Source: Brienomyrus brachyistius
Taxonomy: Eukaryota > Chordata > Actinopteri > Osteoglossiformes > Mormyridae
Length of the DNA stretch: 64,000 nucleotides
Reading direction: 5' to 3'
Assembly: GCF_023856365.1 (NCBI RefSeq)
Contig: NW_026042428.1
Coordinates: forward strand, 279,176-343,175
The notes under the pieces: model-generated
The model's input: the letters and a program-made list of their open reading frames with translations, nothing else
Databases searched by the model: none
What the model was told of the DNA's origin: nothing
Shown: one piece after another, positions 22,019-32,440 of the stretch
Layout of the letters: every line of letters begins with the position of its first letter
How positions within the stretch are numbered: position 1 is the first letter of the stretch
Position numbers and translations under genes: made by a program

Positions 22019-22660
22019 TTATGATGCAACTCATACCGTAGTGCCTTAGCACATGCTTCATGTAGACCAGCGAAACTTTCAAACCATTTTAAAACCGCAA
22101 AAAAACAGCATCAACCAACAAGGTCTGATTACCATTTCCTAAGAAAACAGCCTCTTGATTTCTATTGGCTGCACAGGCAGTACTGACCAATCACAGTGTC
22201 GCTGGGTGGAGCCTCGTCCCCAGGGCTGCCCCGCACTCTGCCAGCCTAGAATGGCCAAGCCCCTCCAACAGGATCTGGCTGATTCAGTGCTTCTCTGAGT
22301 GGGGTTTGCCCCCTGGCAACCCAAGGGCCGCAGTGAGGTGTCCTCTGTCCCGGTGACCTTTTAATAAGCGTCAGCCCTTGTTCCTGGAGCGACGCCCAGC
22401 TGGTGACACTGCATGATCCCGAGCTCCAGGTTACAGTCACTCACCTAACACATTCTGGCAGTTTTATTTACCCTTGTAATTTTCCCTGCCTGCAAAGATC
22501 AATTAGAGGCAAAAAAACAACATCAACAACAACAACATCAACAAGGCAGTCTCCATTTATAGCCTGTAACAGACGAGGTCCAATGAGAGCCCAGCAAAGG
22601 GAATCCTGTTCTATTTCAGACAGCATGCAGAGAAACATCCGGGTCCTTTAGCAGGGATGC

Positions 22661-22775
22661 ATCTAATTCAGTGTTTCCCAAAACCCAGTCCTGTGTGCTG
22701 TCTGTCTCTGAGGGACCAGAAACGCGGACTGTCTGCGGGTGCCTGAGGACCGGATTGGGAAATACTGCTCTAATT
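22661..22775. mobile_element. Short hAT-type MITE
   Basis: A 99-bp element (22669-22767) begins CAGTGTTTCCCAAAACCCAG. It ends with a sequence whose reverse complement is CAGTATTTCCCAATCCGG, giving inverted termini. Flanks ATCTAATT and CTCTAATT match in 7 of 8 positions, which fits an 8-bp hAT target duplication. It has no coding capacity and belongs to a different subfamily from the element at 2664. Confidence 0.8.
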
Positions 22776-22977
22776 AATTTGTCTCATTTGGTGGCGTCAT
22801 AAGATGAGAGCATTTCTCTGTTTCACTCACGGGAGGAAATGCTCGCCGTCGGTGGCTAAGATTGTCAGTCTCTACACGAGCGACGCCATGGCTGCCTGGG
22901 ACGTCCTCCTAAAGCCTTTGAGAAAACGCGCTCCCAAGCCATGTCAGGCTGCTGCTTTGTCCAAATACAGTCTTCTG

Positions 22978-22981
<4 letters not shown>

Positions 22982-23010
<29 letters not shown>
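22982..23010. repeat. (CT)14 microsatellite
   Basis: An uninterrupted CT dinucleotide run. Confidence 0.95.
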
Positions 23011-23016
<6 letters not shown>

Positions 23017-25180
23017 CACTACATTTTTGACAGTTTCCGAACCAGCTTCCGTCCTATTTAATACCAAACCGATGTTTCAAGCTAATTAGACAGACGCATC
23101 TTCCTACAAAACAGAGGACAGCCAGAGAATAATCTATTAAGACGTGTGCAGGAGAGTGTGAGCGACTTCCATATTTACCTTAGCTCAAAGAAAGTCACCG
23201 TACCCACCACGTCACTCCAACACACGCGCAGCCGCATCTGTCATTTCTGATGTTAAAGGGTTAATTGTTTTAGAAATAAGCAACATCTGTGTATTTTATT
23301 TAACTGCAAAGCCCCCTCTCCCCCCCGATCGGATTTGCATCTCATTCTGACTGCAGTATATACGTACCGACAGATAAACACAGCCCACCAATATTTGTCA
23401 ATCGATGGATTCAGCGCTCAGTCCGGCGCTGGAGATGCTGGACGCTCTATCGATCCCGTTTCAGGGGGAACGTCAATAGCCCCGCATGGATCCCTCGCTG
23501 CCGGTCGCTCCCGCATCGATCCCGGGCTCACAGGGCAGCAGGTGGTCTGGCAGCAGGCTCTGGAACAATCTGAGACATGCCTGTGTGGAGATTATTCCAC
23601 AGGGGAGGTGCTCAAACGAGGCAGGGGGGATTCCCCCTCAGTAAATTATGTCAACCGGTTGGGGTTCCCCTCACAAAAATTCGCCCAGCCAATGATTGTC
23701 AGTGACTGAAACGGGGCTCTCAGGACCTCGAAAGGAGGCACCCTCAGTCTGTCCCCCCCCCCCCCCACCCTCCACCGACCTCATCCCAGCCCAATGCACC
23801 TTCTAACCCTAACGCTGGCCTCAGTGACATCCTACACAAATAACTGCATTTCCTCAGGCTCCACCCAACCTGGGAATCAAATTCATAAATAAAACGCTAG
23901 GTGTTTAAGGAGAGGATGGGCTGGACGCTGCGGGGAGGGGGGGTGGGGGTGCAGCCAGGGGTGGGGCAGGCCCATGTTAGCGTGAGGGATGAGGGGGACA
24001 CCACACCTTTGCCCCGCCCACCTCCATCCTACCGTACCTGCTGCACAGGTATTACATGGATTTTCCAGTGTTTTCTTTTTTTTGTGAAGTATCGCTGTCA
24101 CGCCATAACCGGGGTAAAGAGCAGCCCGTGTGCGGTAAGCCACCCAAAACGGCCTCACTGGTGCCCTTCAAAGGCTGGATTGCTAACCACACCACCTAAC
24201 TTTCCGGTAAGGACTCCCAGCCGGGAAAGCGGGCTGCATGTGACCAATGATAACGTGCTTGGGAAATTTACGTGCCAGTTGTTGTGGGGTCCTCTCTGTC
24301 ATCGCTCACGGCCGTCTACGCGGGTGCCTGTCTCCAGCGCGGTGCACAGCTGTTTGGGCCACAGCAGCGCTGGATCCTGAAAGACTCGCTGGCTGAATTT
24401 ATGATACCATCTGTCATTTCTTATTAAAAAAAGAAAACCCACACAGCCGTCAACATTGGCTGCCAGCTTTCTAACAGCCCCTGTTTTTGAAGAGCCACCC
24501 AGAAGCGAAATTAACAACGTCAACTCAAGTCTCCCGAGTCGCTGAGAAATGCTGACATAATCTTGTGGTCCTGTTCGATTGCACCGAATCCGAATCATTT
24601 TAACACAGCGTCCGCTGCGGCCGCGTCGACACCGGCGATGCTGTGTTTCTTGAGTAATCTTCTTCATTGACACGCTCGTTAAAGGGGGCGGGGCTGAGCG
24701 GCCCGTTCTTCAGCTGCGTGCCGGTTGCTGTCGGTCTGTCAGCGCTGCCACTGCCTTCCCGCGGACTGAAGCGGTGGATTCCACAAAGCACCCCACCACG
24801 TCGCCCGTGTCATTAAGGGAGAGTGACGAACGACACAAACACACACAGGGCGGGTTCTGGACGGAGGGGCGACCTTTGACCTCTGACATGAGGACGCTGG
24901 GATTGTTGACAACCCAGGTGAGCTTCAGTTCAGCTCCTTCCCGATTAATTACGAGGTGCGAAAGATGCAAACGGGCAGAGGACTCATCGGCACAGGGAGA
25001 AACCAGAAGAGGAAAGCGCAGAATATCAACCGTGGCATTACACAACAAGCTAAAACTAACTTAGCCGCCTGCCACCAAGCTGTGTGACGGGTCCTCGGCG
25101 TCTCCACAGGAGAAGCACACAGCCTATGAAAGTAATAAAGAGCCAACTCCGAGCTGTCCACATGTCATTAGGTGGAAGAT
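23011..25180. other. Unique sequence, no gene recognised
   Basis: Unique DNA contains a C14 tract (23753-23766). Frames at 23335-23709, 23901-24380, 24299-24673 (minus) and 24710-25048 (minus) have no recognisable domain. AT-rich words occur near 23230-23320 and 24940. Confidence 0.3.
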
Positions 25181-25460
25181 AAGCGGTCCTTCTGAAGCCT
25201 CAGTCTCAGGCTACATGTCTAATTAATCTGAGCATCACTCAAGCGGACCACTAACGATCTCTCTGAGCGATGCACTTAAACACCCTCAAAGTTTCAGCAG
25301 CCTGTCTGCTGCAAATTCATTACGTGTTTTTTGTGATAATCTCCGTTAATTGGCTGCTCCCTCACAGGAGCCTTTTTTCAAATTTCAAGCTTTTTGCTGG
25401 TAACACAAAAATGCAGAAGAAGAGATGTTTTTTTTTTAAGTTACATATTTGTAATGGGTA
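25180..25460. promoter_or_regulatory. Candidate non-coding regulatory block
   Basis: Unique sequence contains GTCTAATTAATCTGAGC, GCAAATTCATTACG and CCGTTAATTGGC. No repeat is present. The block is followed by a C13 run at 25466-25478. It resembles conserved enhancer-type DNA. Confidence 0.3.
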
Positions 25461-26199
25461 AATGACCCCCCCCCCCCCAATATCACTAAGAGATGTAAGA
25501 CAGTAACACAGTGCGCCACTCAGCACCACCCACAGGCCAGTTGGTGGAAGATGACGTCAGGTCAAGATGGCATCAAACTTCAGCATCGACGTTGGGAAGG
25601 TGACGGAGTCCTATGTTTTGCAGTAACTGCAGCGACAAGGTGGAGTTCCAGCCTCAGAAATAACATCCGCGATCGATAACGGCAACCCTGCCTCCTTAAA
25701 GGGACACCCCTAGGACACGGCCAGCCGCTTTTACGCAGACGCATCAGCGGTCCCGCTGAACACGCACACGCAGAGCCGGGGAACGGGGGTGTGCAAGGTT
25801 CAAAGCAAGCAGAGAAATAATATTAAAGAGGAAAAAGATAGAAATATGAAGAAAAGTAAAGCTCTCCTGCTGAATTGTAACAGATATGGATTCAAGTTCA
25901 GTTAAGCAAGTTGAAACACAAACAGAGGCTTAACTGATTGAGCCCTTTGGGAGCCGAGTAATGATTTGCCAGGAAGAGTGGTCCGAAGGCAGAGCCGAAT
26001 CAATGCACCGGTCTGGGCGCCTAATTACCGCTCCTTTTGCCCGTCTAAGGAGAAATCGATAAAGTCAAGTACACGAAGTGAGAGGGGAGGCAGCGGCAGG
26101 CAGGGACCAAGCCGTTAGCCTCACGCCGCTCCGCACCGCCACCTACGCCATATCGATGCGACGTGACCTTCATTACTGCGACTCCGAGCTCCACAAACA

Positions 26200-26540
26200 C
26201 GTTACGGGAGCCCGGTAGCTAAATAAACCCCGACCTCACGCTGAGATCAATGAACAGCAGCGCTTTCTGACTCAAAACAAATATGACCTAGAATTAAAGC
26301 CCCAAACGACGACTCGTGCCATACAAGTACAAATAACGATAATTACGATCGAGAATCCGGCAGCTTAATTATAAGTGCATCATTCGCGTCATTAATAACG
26401 ACAATTAAAGAGAGCCGCGCTGATTACGCAAGGTAATAAATAGATGCTTATGACTCACGGCTTCTCGCCTGGCCGTGCAGGACATTGACGGATAAGGCCG
26501 CAGCCATTATCGGCGCATCAGCCCTGCATCAGTACATCTG
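26200..26540. promoter_or_regulatory. Candidate non-coding regulatory block
   Basis: Dense AT-rich regulatory-type words include ACGATAATTACGATCG, GCTTAATTATAAGTGC, ATTAATAACGACAATTAAAG and GGATTTATTGCATGC. It has neither repeats nor coding frames. Conservation is untested. Confidence 0.35.
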
Positions 26541-28300
26541 TGGATTTATTGCATGCATAACTGGGGGGCGAGCGAGTGGGGGGGCAGATACATCTTTCCA
26601 GCGGGATGCGAGGTCCATTCCTCCATTTCTCAAGCTTTCTTTGCGATCGCCGTGAATCTCTACGACGTAGCTGCTCCGCCTCGGAGCCTGACCTAAATTA
26701 CATTTTGAATTACGGCCTCTTCTTTTATTTTGGGTTTTTTATTTTCTCAAATACACCCGCGCACCAGTCCACGCTGCCCATAAATCTCCACAGCCGCCCA
26801 GATGGGTTACAGACAGCCGCGAAGCGCCCCCTGTGGGCAGCCCGCCGACTTTACACGCCGCACGCCGAGCTCGGCGCATCGGCTGATTGTCGAGCACTGG
26901 CACAGCATGCAGGAACGCGGAGGCGGAAAGGGGCGCCCGGCGCCATCTGCGCTCACGGTCACAGTTTGAGCGCCGTAAACCCAGGCGCTAATAAGCACAG
27001 GAAACAGCTCACGGTACGAATGATCTTCAGACACGACTGGGCTGAACCGCGGGCTGCAGCAAACCGGCCCAATAATCAGATTATACATTCAGCCGATTCG
27101 CAGCTAAATGCAAAAACGAGAATATAAACATATGACTAGAGCGCAGTGCTGCTTCTTGGGGCTGCACATGGTACATTTGACCCGGTTACATATGCCCACC
27201 CTCAGACTGGGAGATGCAGGTCTTCTCAGCCAGCAGCACCAATGGCATGTAACAGAGAGAGAGAGCGAGGCCTCTTTCATCTGACAAAAGGTACCACTTT
27301 CCCTCCTGCTTTTTGTGGAACCCAAGTGTCTCTCCTCTCGGAAGGTAGCAGATGACTAAGGCGCCCCCCCGCCCTCGCCTGGCCCTCGCCGCCCCACCCA
27401 CACTCCGGCTTATTAAACCCCGTATTCCTACGGCAGTGCCGCTGCGATCCTCGAGCCCGGACAGCCCCAGTGCCCCTTTCATCTCCACTTCCGCGAATCT
27501 GAAAGACGTCGGCCGTCATGCGTCCTCGTGCTTTGACACAAACAGAGTGAGACATTTGCACTATAAACACGCGGGAAAATAGCGGGATTCTCCCATAATG
27601 CCGCTGACGCTGTACCTCATGTCTTCTTCCCCTCCGTCTTGTAAGCGCCCATATTCAGCTGTAGATACGGTCGGAGATAAAAATATAGTGAAGCGAGAGA
27701 GACCTTGAGGTAATTACTATAACAAGGATGGAGGTGAAGAGCCTTAGGTGACCAGGAGGTTGCCTCCTACAATACAATCCCAAACTTACAGCAAATCTGC
27801 ATATTTTATGACCGAACCACATCAGCTACATCTGTATCAGCAACTGGCTGCTTGTGCCTTGTGTTGACTTAATGAATAAGTGCTGTTTCGCCACACTGCT
27901 TCCGGGACTGTGCTCGGCCGCCCTCCACCCGAAAAGACAGACGAAATCTTCATGTCCACGCTGCTCCACTTCTCGCCACAAGAGGGGTCGGGTTCCACGC
28001 TGAACTTTTCAAGATGGAGGGCTGCGCCCAGTGGTAAGGTTTGGCCCTGCCGCACGAGGCCAGGACACCCCCCCGATGCCAGCGGTGTCACCCACCGCTC
28101 AAGGAGTGTGATCTCCCAGGAAAAAACACATGCACCCAGCCAGCCCCCCAATCCGGTGACAGAGGAATAAATAATGGTGAGAGGAGACCCCTTCCCGTTT
28201 GGCAGGATGTGGCCCGGTGCGGGCGCGCAGAACCGAGAGCCTAATTACCGCTCACATCCGCTTCCCTGCCCACCGCTGGCACTCGGAGCCTAAGACCGTC
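26541..28300. other. Unique sequence, partly CpG-rich
   Basis: CpG-rich DNA lies around 26810-26960. Frames at 26576-27127 (183 aa) and 27837-28170 show no recognisable domains. The TTATTTTGGGTTTTTTATTTTC tract near 26730 is pyrimidine-biased. Confidence 0.3.
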
Positions 28301-28309
28301 CACACGCTG

Positions 28310-28510
28310 AGATCTCAAGCCTCCCAAACTACAATTATCATAATTATCTGCAAATACACACAGGGAGTACATAAATTTATCGGACTAATTGAACTAAACC
28401 TAATTACTGACTGCCAGAGATTAGATCAATTACATAAATATACATCTTGCTGGCTAATTAATATGGGTTTGATGTGCAGAATGAATGAGGCCGGTCAACA
28501 GGCCAGAGTC
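28310..28510. promoter_or_regulatory. Candidate non-coding regulatory block
   Basis: Unique AT-rich sequence contains CAATTATCATAATTATCTGC, GGACTAATTGAAC, CCTAATTACTGAC, GATCAATTACATAAAT and GGCTAATTAATATGGG, five ATTA-type clusters within 200 bp. This is the densest such block in the window. Confidence 0.35.
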
Positions 28511-28600
28511 CCATACAGGATGATTACTGAGTGAAAAAGTCGCACTGCAGCCCTCTGGGAAATATAAGTCCTGCAAGCATGTGACCCAGGCCGGGTGCAG

Positions 28601-28650
28601 CAAGGGCTCCAGGACCCCGACCAGGGCAAACAGTTAGAGGATGGACGGAT
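28601..28650 (+). mobile_element. 3' tail of a SINE or LINE-like retroelement
   Basis: GGCTCCAGGACCCCGACCAG, then GGCAAACAGTTAGAGGATGG, resembles the common fish retroelement 3' end with an ATGGATGG-type tail. It directly abuts the truncated 5' side of the Tc1 relic. Confidence 0.45.
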
Positions 28651-29602
28651 AGAATTTCACGTTGGCATGCAAGAGAGAAGCCACCATGAAATGTCGGCGT
28701 TATGCGGAAGAATGGGCACTGTCACAGGATGTCACCTTTGCAATAAGTCAGTTTGTGGAAAGTCGTCTCTGCTAGATATTCCACAGTCAACTGTAATTGG
28801 AAATATTGCAAAGTGGAAGCATTTAGGAACGACAGAAAGTCAGCCATGAAGAGGCAGGCCACGTAAAGTAAGAGAGCGGGGTCGCCGAGTGCTGAGGTGC
28901 ATTGTGGGTAAACGTCACCAACATTCTGTTTACTCAATAACTGCGGAGTAACAAACATAACCCCGACACAAAACTGTGCACCAGGACCTTCATGCAATGG
29001 GCGTCCGTGGCTGAGCAGCTGCATGCAAGCCTCACGTCACCAAGAACAATGCCAAGCATCAGAGAGAGTGGTGTAAAGCACGCCGTCACTGGACTCTGGG
29101 GCGGTGGAAACATGCTCTGTGGAGTGACGAAACTCTTAATGCTTCAGCATACCAAGACATTCTGGACAATTGGATGTTTCCAACTTTGGGGAACAGTTTG
29201 AGGAAGGTCCTTTTCTGTTCAAGCATGACTGCGCCCCAGTGCCCAAAGCAAGGTCCATAAAGACATGGGTGAGTTTGGTGTGGAAGAACTGGACTGGTCC
29301 ACACAGAGCCCTGACCTCAACCCCATCGAACACCTTCGGGATAAACTAGAACTGAGATTGTGAGTCAGGCCCAACATCATATCCAACATCACTGCCTGAC
29401 CTCACAAATGCTCCTCTGGATGAATAGGCAAAAATTCCCACAGACACACTCCTAAATCTGGAGGAAAGCCCTCCCAGAGGAGTGGCAGCTGTTTTAGCTG
29501 CAAAGGGGGGCCCAACTCCATATTGATGCCTGTGGATTTAGAATGGGACGTCCTATGGGTGTAATGGTCAGGGGTCCCAATACTTTTGTCTACATAGTGT
29601 AT
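28651..29602 (+). pseudogene. Tc1/mariner-type transposase pseudogene, truncated and deleted
   Basis: Translated pieces in shifting frames match a Tc1-type transposase. They run from a paired-like DNA-binding part (LDIPQSTV) through the linker RGRPRK near 28850 to the LWSDE block with the first catalytic D at 29126-29128. The second D follows at 29227-29229 and the E in NPIEHL at 29328-29330. All three acidic codons survive, but stops and frameshifts interrupt the frame. The first-to-second D distance is only 101 nt where Tc1 proteins have roughly 90 residues, so an internal deletion of about 170 nt is likely. The second D to E distance is 101 nt against 105 expected for a DD34E spacing. The 3' terminus (29566-29602, CCCAATACTTTTGTCTACAT) is a typical Tc1 inverted end. 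The 5' end is missing. It is not functional. Confidence 0.85.
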
Positions 29603-29607
29603 ATTAT

Positions 29608-29740
29608 ATACATGGCCGGCTAAGGCAGAATGGGTGGTCGCGTAGGGCCCCCCAATTACCTGTATTGCAGAGGAAGTGAAATGATCATTAATTTTCTTTG
29701 TAGGGGGGCAAAGGTGGAGGTGCCCCGGGTGTCGGGGATG
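29608..29740. mobile_element. Possible degenerate DNA-transposon fragment
   Basis: GGCCGGCTAAGGCAGAATGG followed by GGTCGCGTAGGGCCCCCC and, farther on, TTGTAGGGGGGCAAAGGTGG resembles a non-autonomous repeat seen in vertebrates with CCTAGGGCCCC ends. The assignment rests on word resemblance only. Confidence 0.25.
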
Positions 29741-30096
29741 TACTGTGGAGAGTCCTATCTGGAAATCAGAGGCAGTTAAACAAACAAAAGGAGTGAGAAG
29801 AGGAAGCAGGCCGAGGGCAGCTTCCCCGGGGAGTCTGTGGTGAGGGACCCCAAAGGCACAGCGGACCCTGCAGAGTCGCCTCTCTCACCATCTCACCAAG
29901 GGGGGGGCGGGGGGGGGGTCATTTCACCTGAAAGTGAGGCAGCATTCTGAAGAAACAAGGGCCTTTAAACTTGTCATTACTCATCGCCATACGAGTCACC
30001 CCCCCCCCCCTCAAGTAGTAATGCCCCCCCCCCAGCTTGATAATGTTCCCATGCAGGCAGAGGTCTTATAATTCATGGAATGAACCCACCGCGAGT
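29741..30096. other. Unique sequence with G and C tracts
   Basis: G-runs lie at about 29901-29919 and C-runs at about 29999 and 30025. No gene is recognised. Confidence 0.35.
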
Positions 30097-31035
30097 GGGG
30101 GGGGGGGGGGGTAACGCAGGTGTATGTGAATGAGGGACACGCCCAGGCAGGGGGGGGGTAACGCAGGTGTATGTGAATGAGGGACACGCCCAGGCAGGGG
30201 GGGGGTAACGCAGGTGTATGTGAATGAGGGACACGCCCGGGCAGGGGGGGGGTAACGCAGGTGTATGTGAATGAGGGACACGCCCAGGCAGGGGGGGGGT
30301 AACGCAGGTGTATGTGAATGAGGGACACGTTCGGGCAGGGGGGGGTAACGCAGGTGTATGTGAATGAGGGACACGCCCAGGCAGGGGGGGGGGTAACGCA
30401 GGTGTATGTGAATGAGGGACACGCCCGGGCAGGGGGGGGGTAACGCAGGTGTATGTGAATGAGGGACACGCCCAGGCAGGGGGGGGGTAACGCAGGTGTA
30501 TGTGAATGAGGGACACGTTCGGGCAGGGGGGGGTAACGCAGGTGTATGTGAATGAGGGACACGCCCAGGCAGGGGGGGGGTAACGCAGGTGTATGTGAAT
30601 GAGGGACACGCCCGGGCAGGGGGGGGGTAACGCAGGTGTATGTGAATGAGGGACACGCCCAGGCAGGGGGGGGGTAACGCAGGTGTATGTGAATGAGGGA
30701 CACGCCCAGGCAGGGGGGGGGTAACGCAGGTGTATGTGAATGAGGGACACGCCCAGGCAGGGGGGGGGGTAACGCAGGTGTATGTGAATGAGGGACACGC
30801 CCAGGCAGGGGGGGGGTAACGCAGGTGTATGTGAATGAGGGACACGTCCAGGCAGGGGGGGGTAACACAGGTGTATGTGAATGAGGGACACGCCCAGGCA
30901 GGGGGGGGGTAACGCAGGTGTATGTGAATGAGGGACACGTCCAGGCAGGGGGGGGTAACACAGGTGTATGTGAATGAGGGACACGCCCAGGCAGGGGGGG
31001 GGGGGGGGTGACGCAGGTGTAGGGACACGTCTGGG
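30097..31035. repeat. 47-bp minisatellite with a long G-run in each unit
   Basis: About 20 copies of a roughly 47-bp unit carry TAACGCAGGTGTATGTGAAT, then GAGGGACACGCCCAGGCA, then a G-run of 7 to 15. Variant units carry GTTCGGGCA, GTCCAGGCA or TAACACAGG and recur in a pattern. Long minus-strand proline-rich frames (30011-31223) come from this array; their non-repetitive N-terminal part (31040-31223) has no known motif. The spaced G-runs could form G-quadruplexes. Confidence 0.97.
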
Positions 31036-31507
31036 ACATAGAAAGAAACCCAGCAAATTAATGTAAGTGAAAAGACAACAAAGAATAATGTGATGTAAGT
31101 GTCCAACTGTGCTTCATGTAACGTACTACTGTATGCGCAGGGAATTCCCCCTGAGAAGGAAGGAAGGAAGGAGATCAGTAATAGAATAAACATAAAAACA
31201 ATGTAGTATAAGTAAAACTGCAAGACAATGAGTCACTTTGGAGGACAGAGTGTAAAATGGATGCCGTTCAAATGGCGTATTTACATTCAAAGTCCGTTCA
31301 GGATACATGCACCTTTACAAGAGGCAGTGCCGTATGTTCCGATGGCAGAAGGCGAGAGCATCTGCAGGACTCAGTGTCCAAACAGGGGGTACATAAGCAT
31401 TATCAGCACGTGGGGCAAAACCGTAGAGCTCTGAGAGAACCTCACATCTCCCAGCCGTCATGGATGTGGGCACCACATCCAGGTACCAGATACGTCTGTC
31501 TTTGATT
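31036..31507. other. Unique sequence with GAAG run
   Basis: A short (GAAG)n run lies near 31156-31172. No gene is recognised. Confidence 0.35.
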
Positions 31508-31560
31508 TATATTTACAACCACTCAGGCAGCAGACGCTCTCATCCAGCGCAAGGACGTCC
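31508..31560 (-). mobile_element. SINE 3'-tail relic
   Basis: ATTTACAACCACTCAGGCAG followed by CAGACGCTCTCATCCAGCGC is the reverse complement of a TTGGATAAAAGCGTCTGCTAAAT-type SINE tail, here diverged. Confidence 0.5.
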
Positions 31561-32200
31561 AGGCAGAGAAACATAAAAAGTGAAAATAAGAGAGGGAGGT
31601 AAAGAGTAAGACAAGCAGCCGAATCCAGCTGGGCCACGCAAGCGAACAAGCCGCTAACAGCGTAATAACGTAAATGTCGGCTAATGAAATATTCATACTG
31701 CCACGCTTCGGATCCGCACCTTGCATTCGCCGTACTTTCTGGAAGAGTTCAATTCCAACATATGGTCAGCCTAGCAGGCAGCAAACTGTTCAAATTTAAA
31801 ATATTATTATTTATTAAGTAATAAACGAAAAACACATGGAAAATTGCTCCCCCGGGGATGCTAATTGAGCAAAAATAAATAAAATTAAATCAAATAAAAT
31901 GAAAAGGAGATACGTTCACTGGGCAGGGAGGGACAGAAATGAACAAACCGGAGAGTAAAGATCCGTAAACATCCTGTTAAACAGCCAATTAAAACCACCC
32001 CAAGGATTTCCGTGTTAGACAGGGCTGTAGAGACACCTTTCGAGATATTGATGTTTACGAAGCCGTTAGGGTTAGAACTGCTTTAGCGGAATAAAAACTG
32101 ACAGCTTATTATTTAAAACCGTGCCCCCTCAGCCCTCTTCCTATACAGCAGGCCTGGTGAATTTACTGTTGTTCTGGTGTGATTAATTCTCAGACGAGTC
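31561..32200. other. AT-rich unique sequence
   Basis: AT-rich DNA contains AAAATAAATAAAATTAAATC near 31872. No gene is recognised. Confidence 0.3.
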
Positions 32201-32440
32201 CTACCCACACACGCCAATTAATCTGACCATAAAGGCATTAATTGCGGGTGGAAAGCCGCATACTGTCGCATTCCGCGTCTCATTAGCAGACGGATCCCTT
32301 ATCTATATGTTATGCCCAATTTGCCTCATATCAGCTGTGGGGGAATGACTTCCAGATACCCTACAGAACTACAACTCAATCTATAATTAGCCGGAGCGCG
32401 GTTATTAATAAACGCCGTTCATTTTTTCGCACTTCAGGTT
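32200..32440. promoter_or_regulatory. Candidate non-coding regulatory block
   Basis: Words such as CGCCAATTAATCTGACC, GGCATTAATTGCGGG, CTATAATTAGCCGG and GGTTATTAATAAACGCC fall in unique sequence with no repeat or open frame. It resembles a conserved enhancer-type element. Confidence 0.35.

Noticed and set aside
30011..31223. Three minus-strand proline-rich frames of 327-385 aa
   Set aside because: All three phases are open over the same 47-bp minisatellite and no domain is seen outside it.
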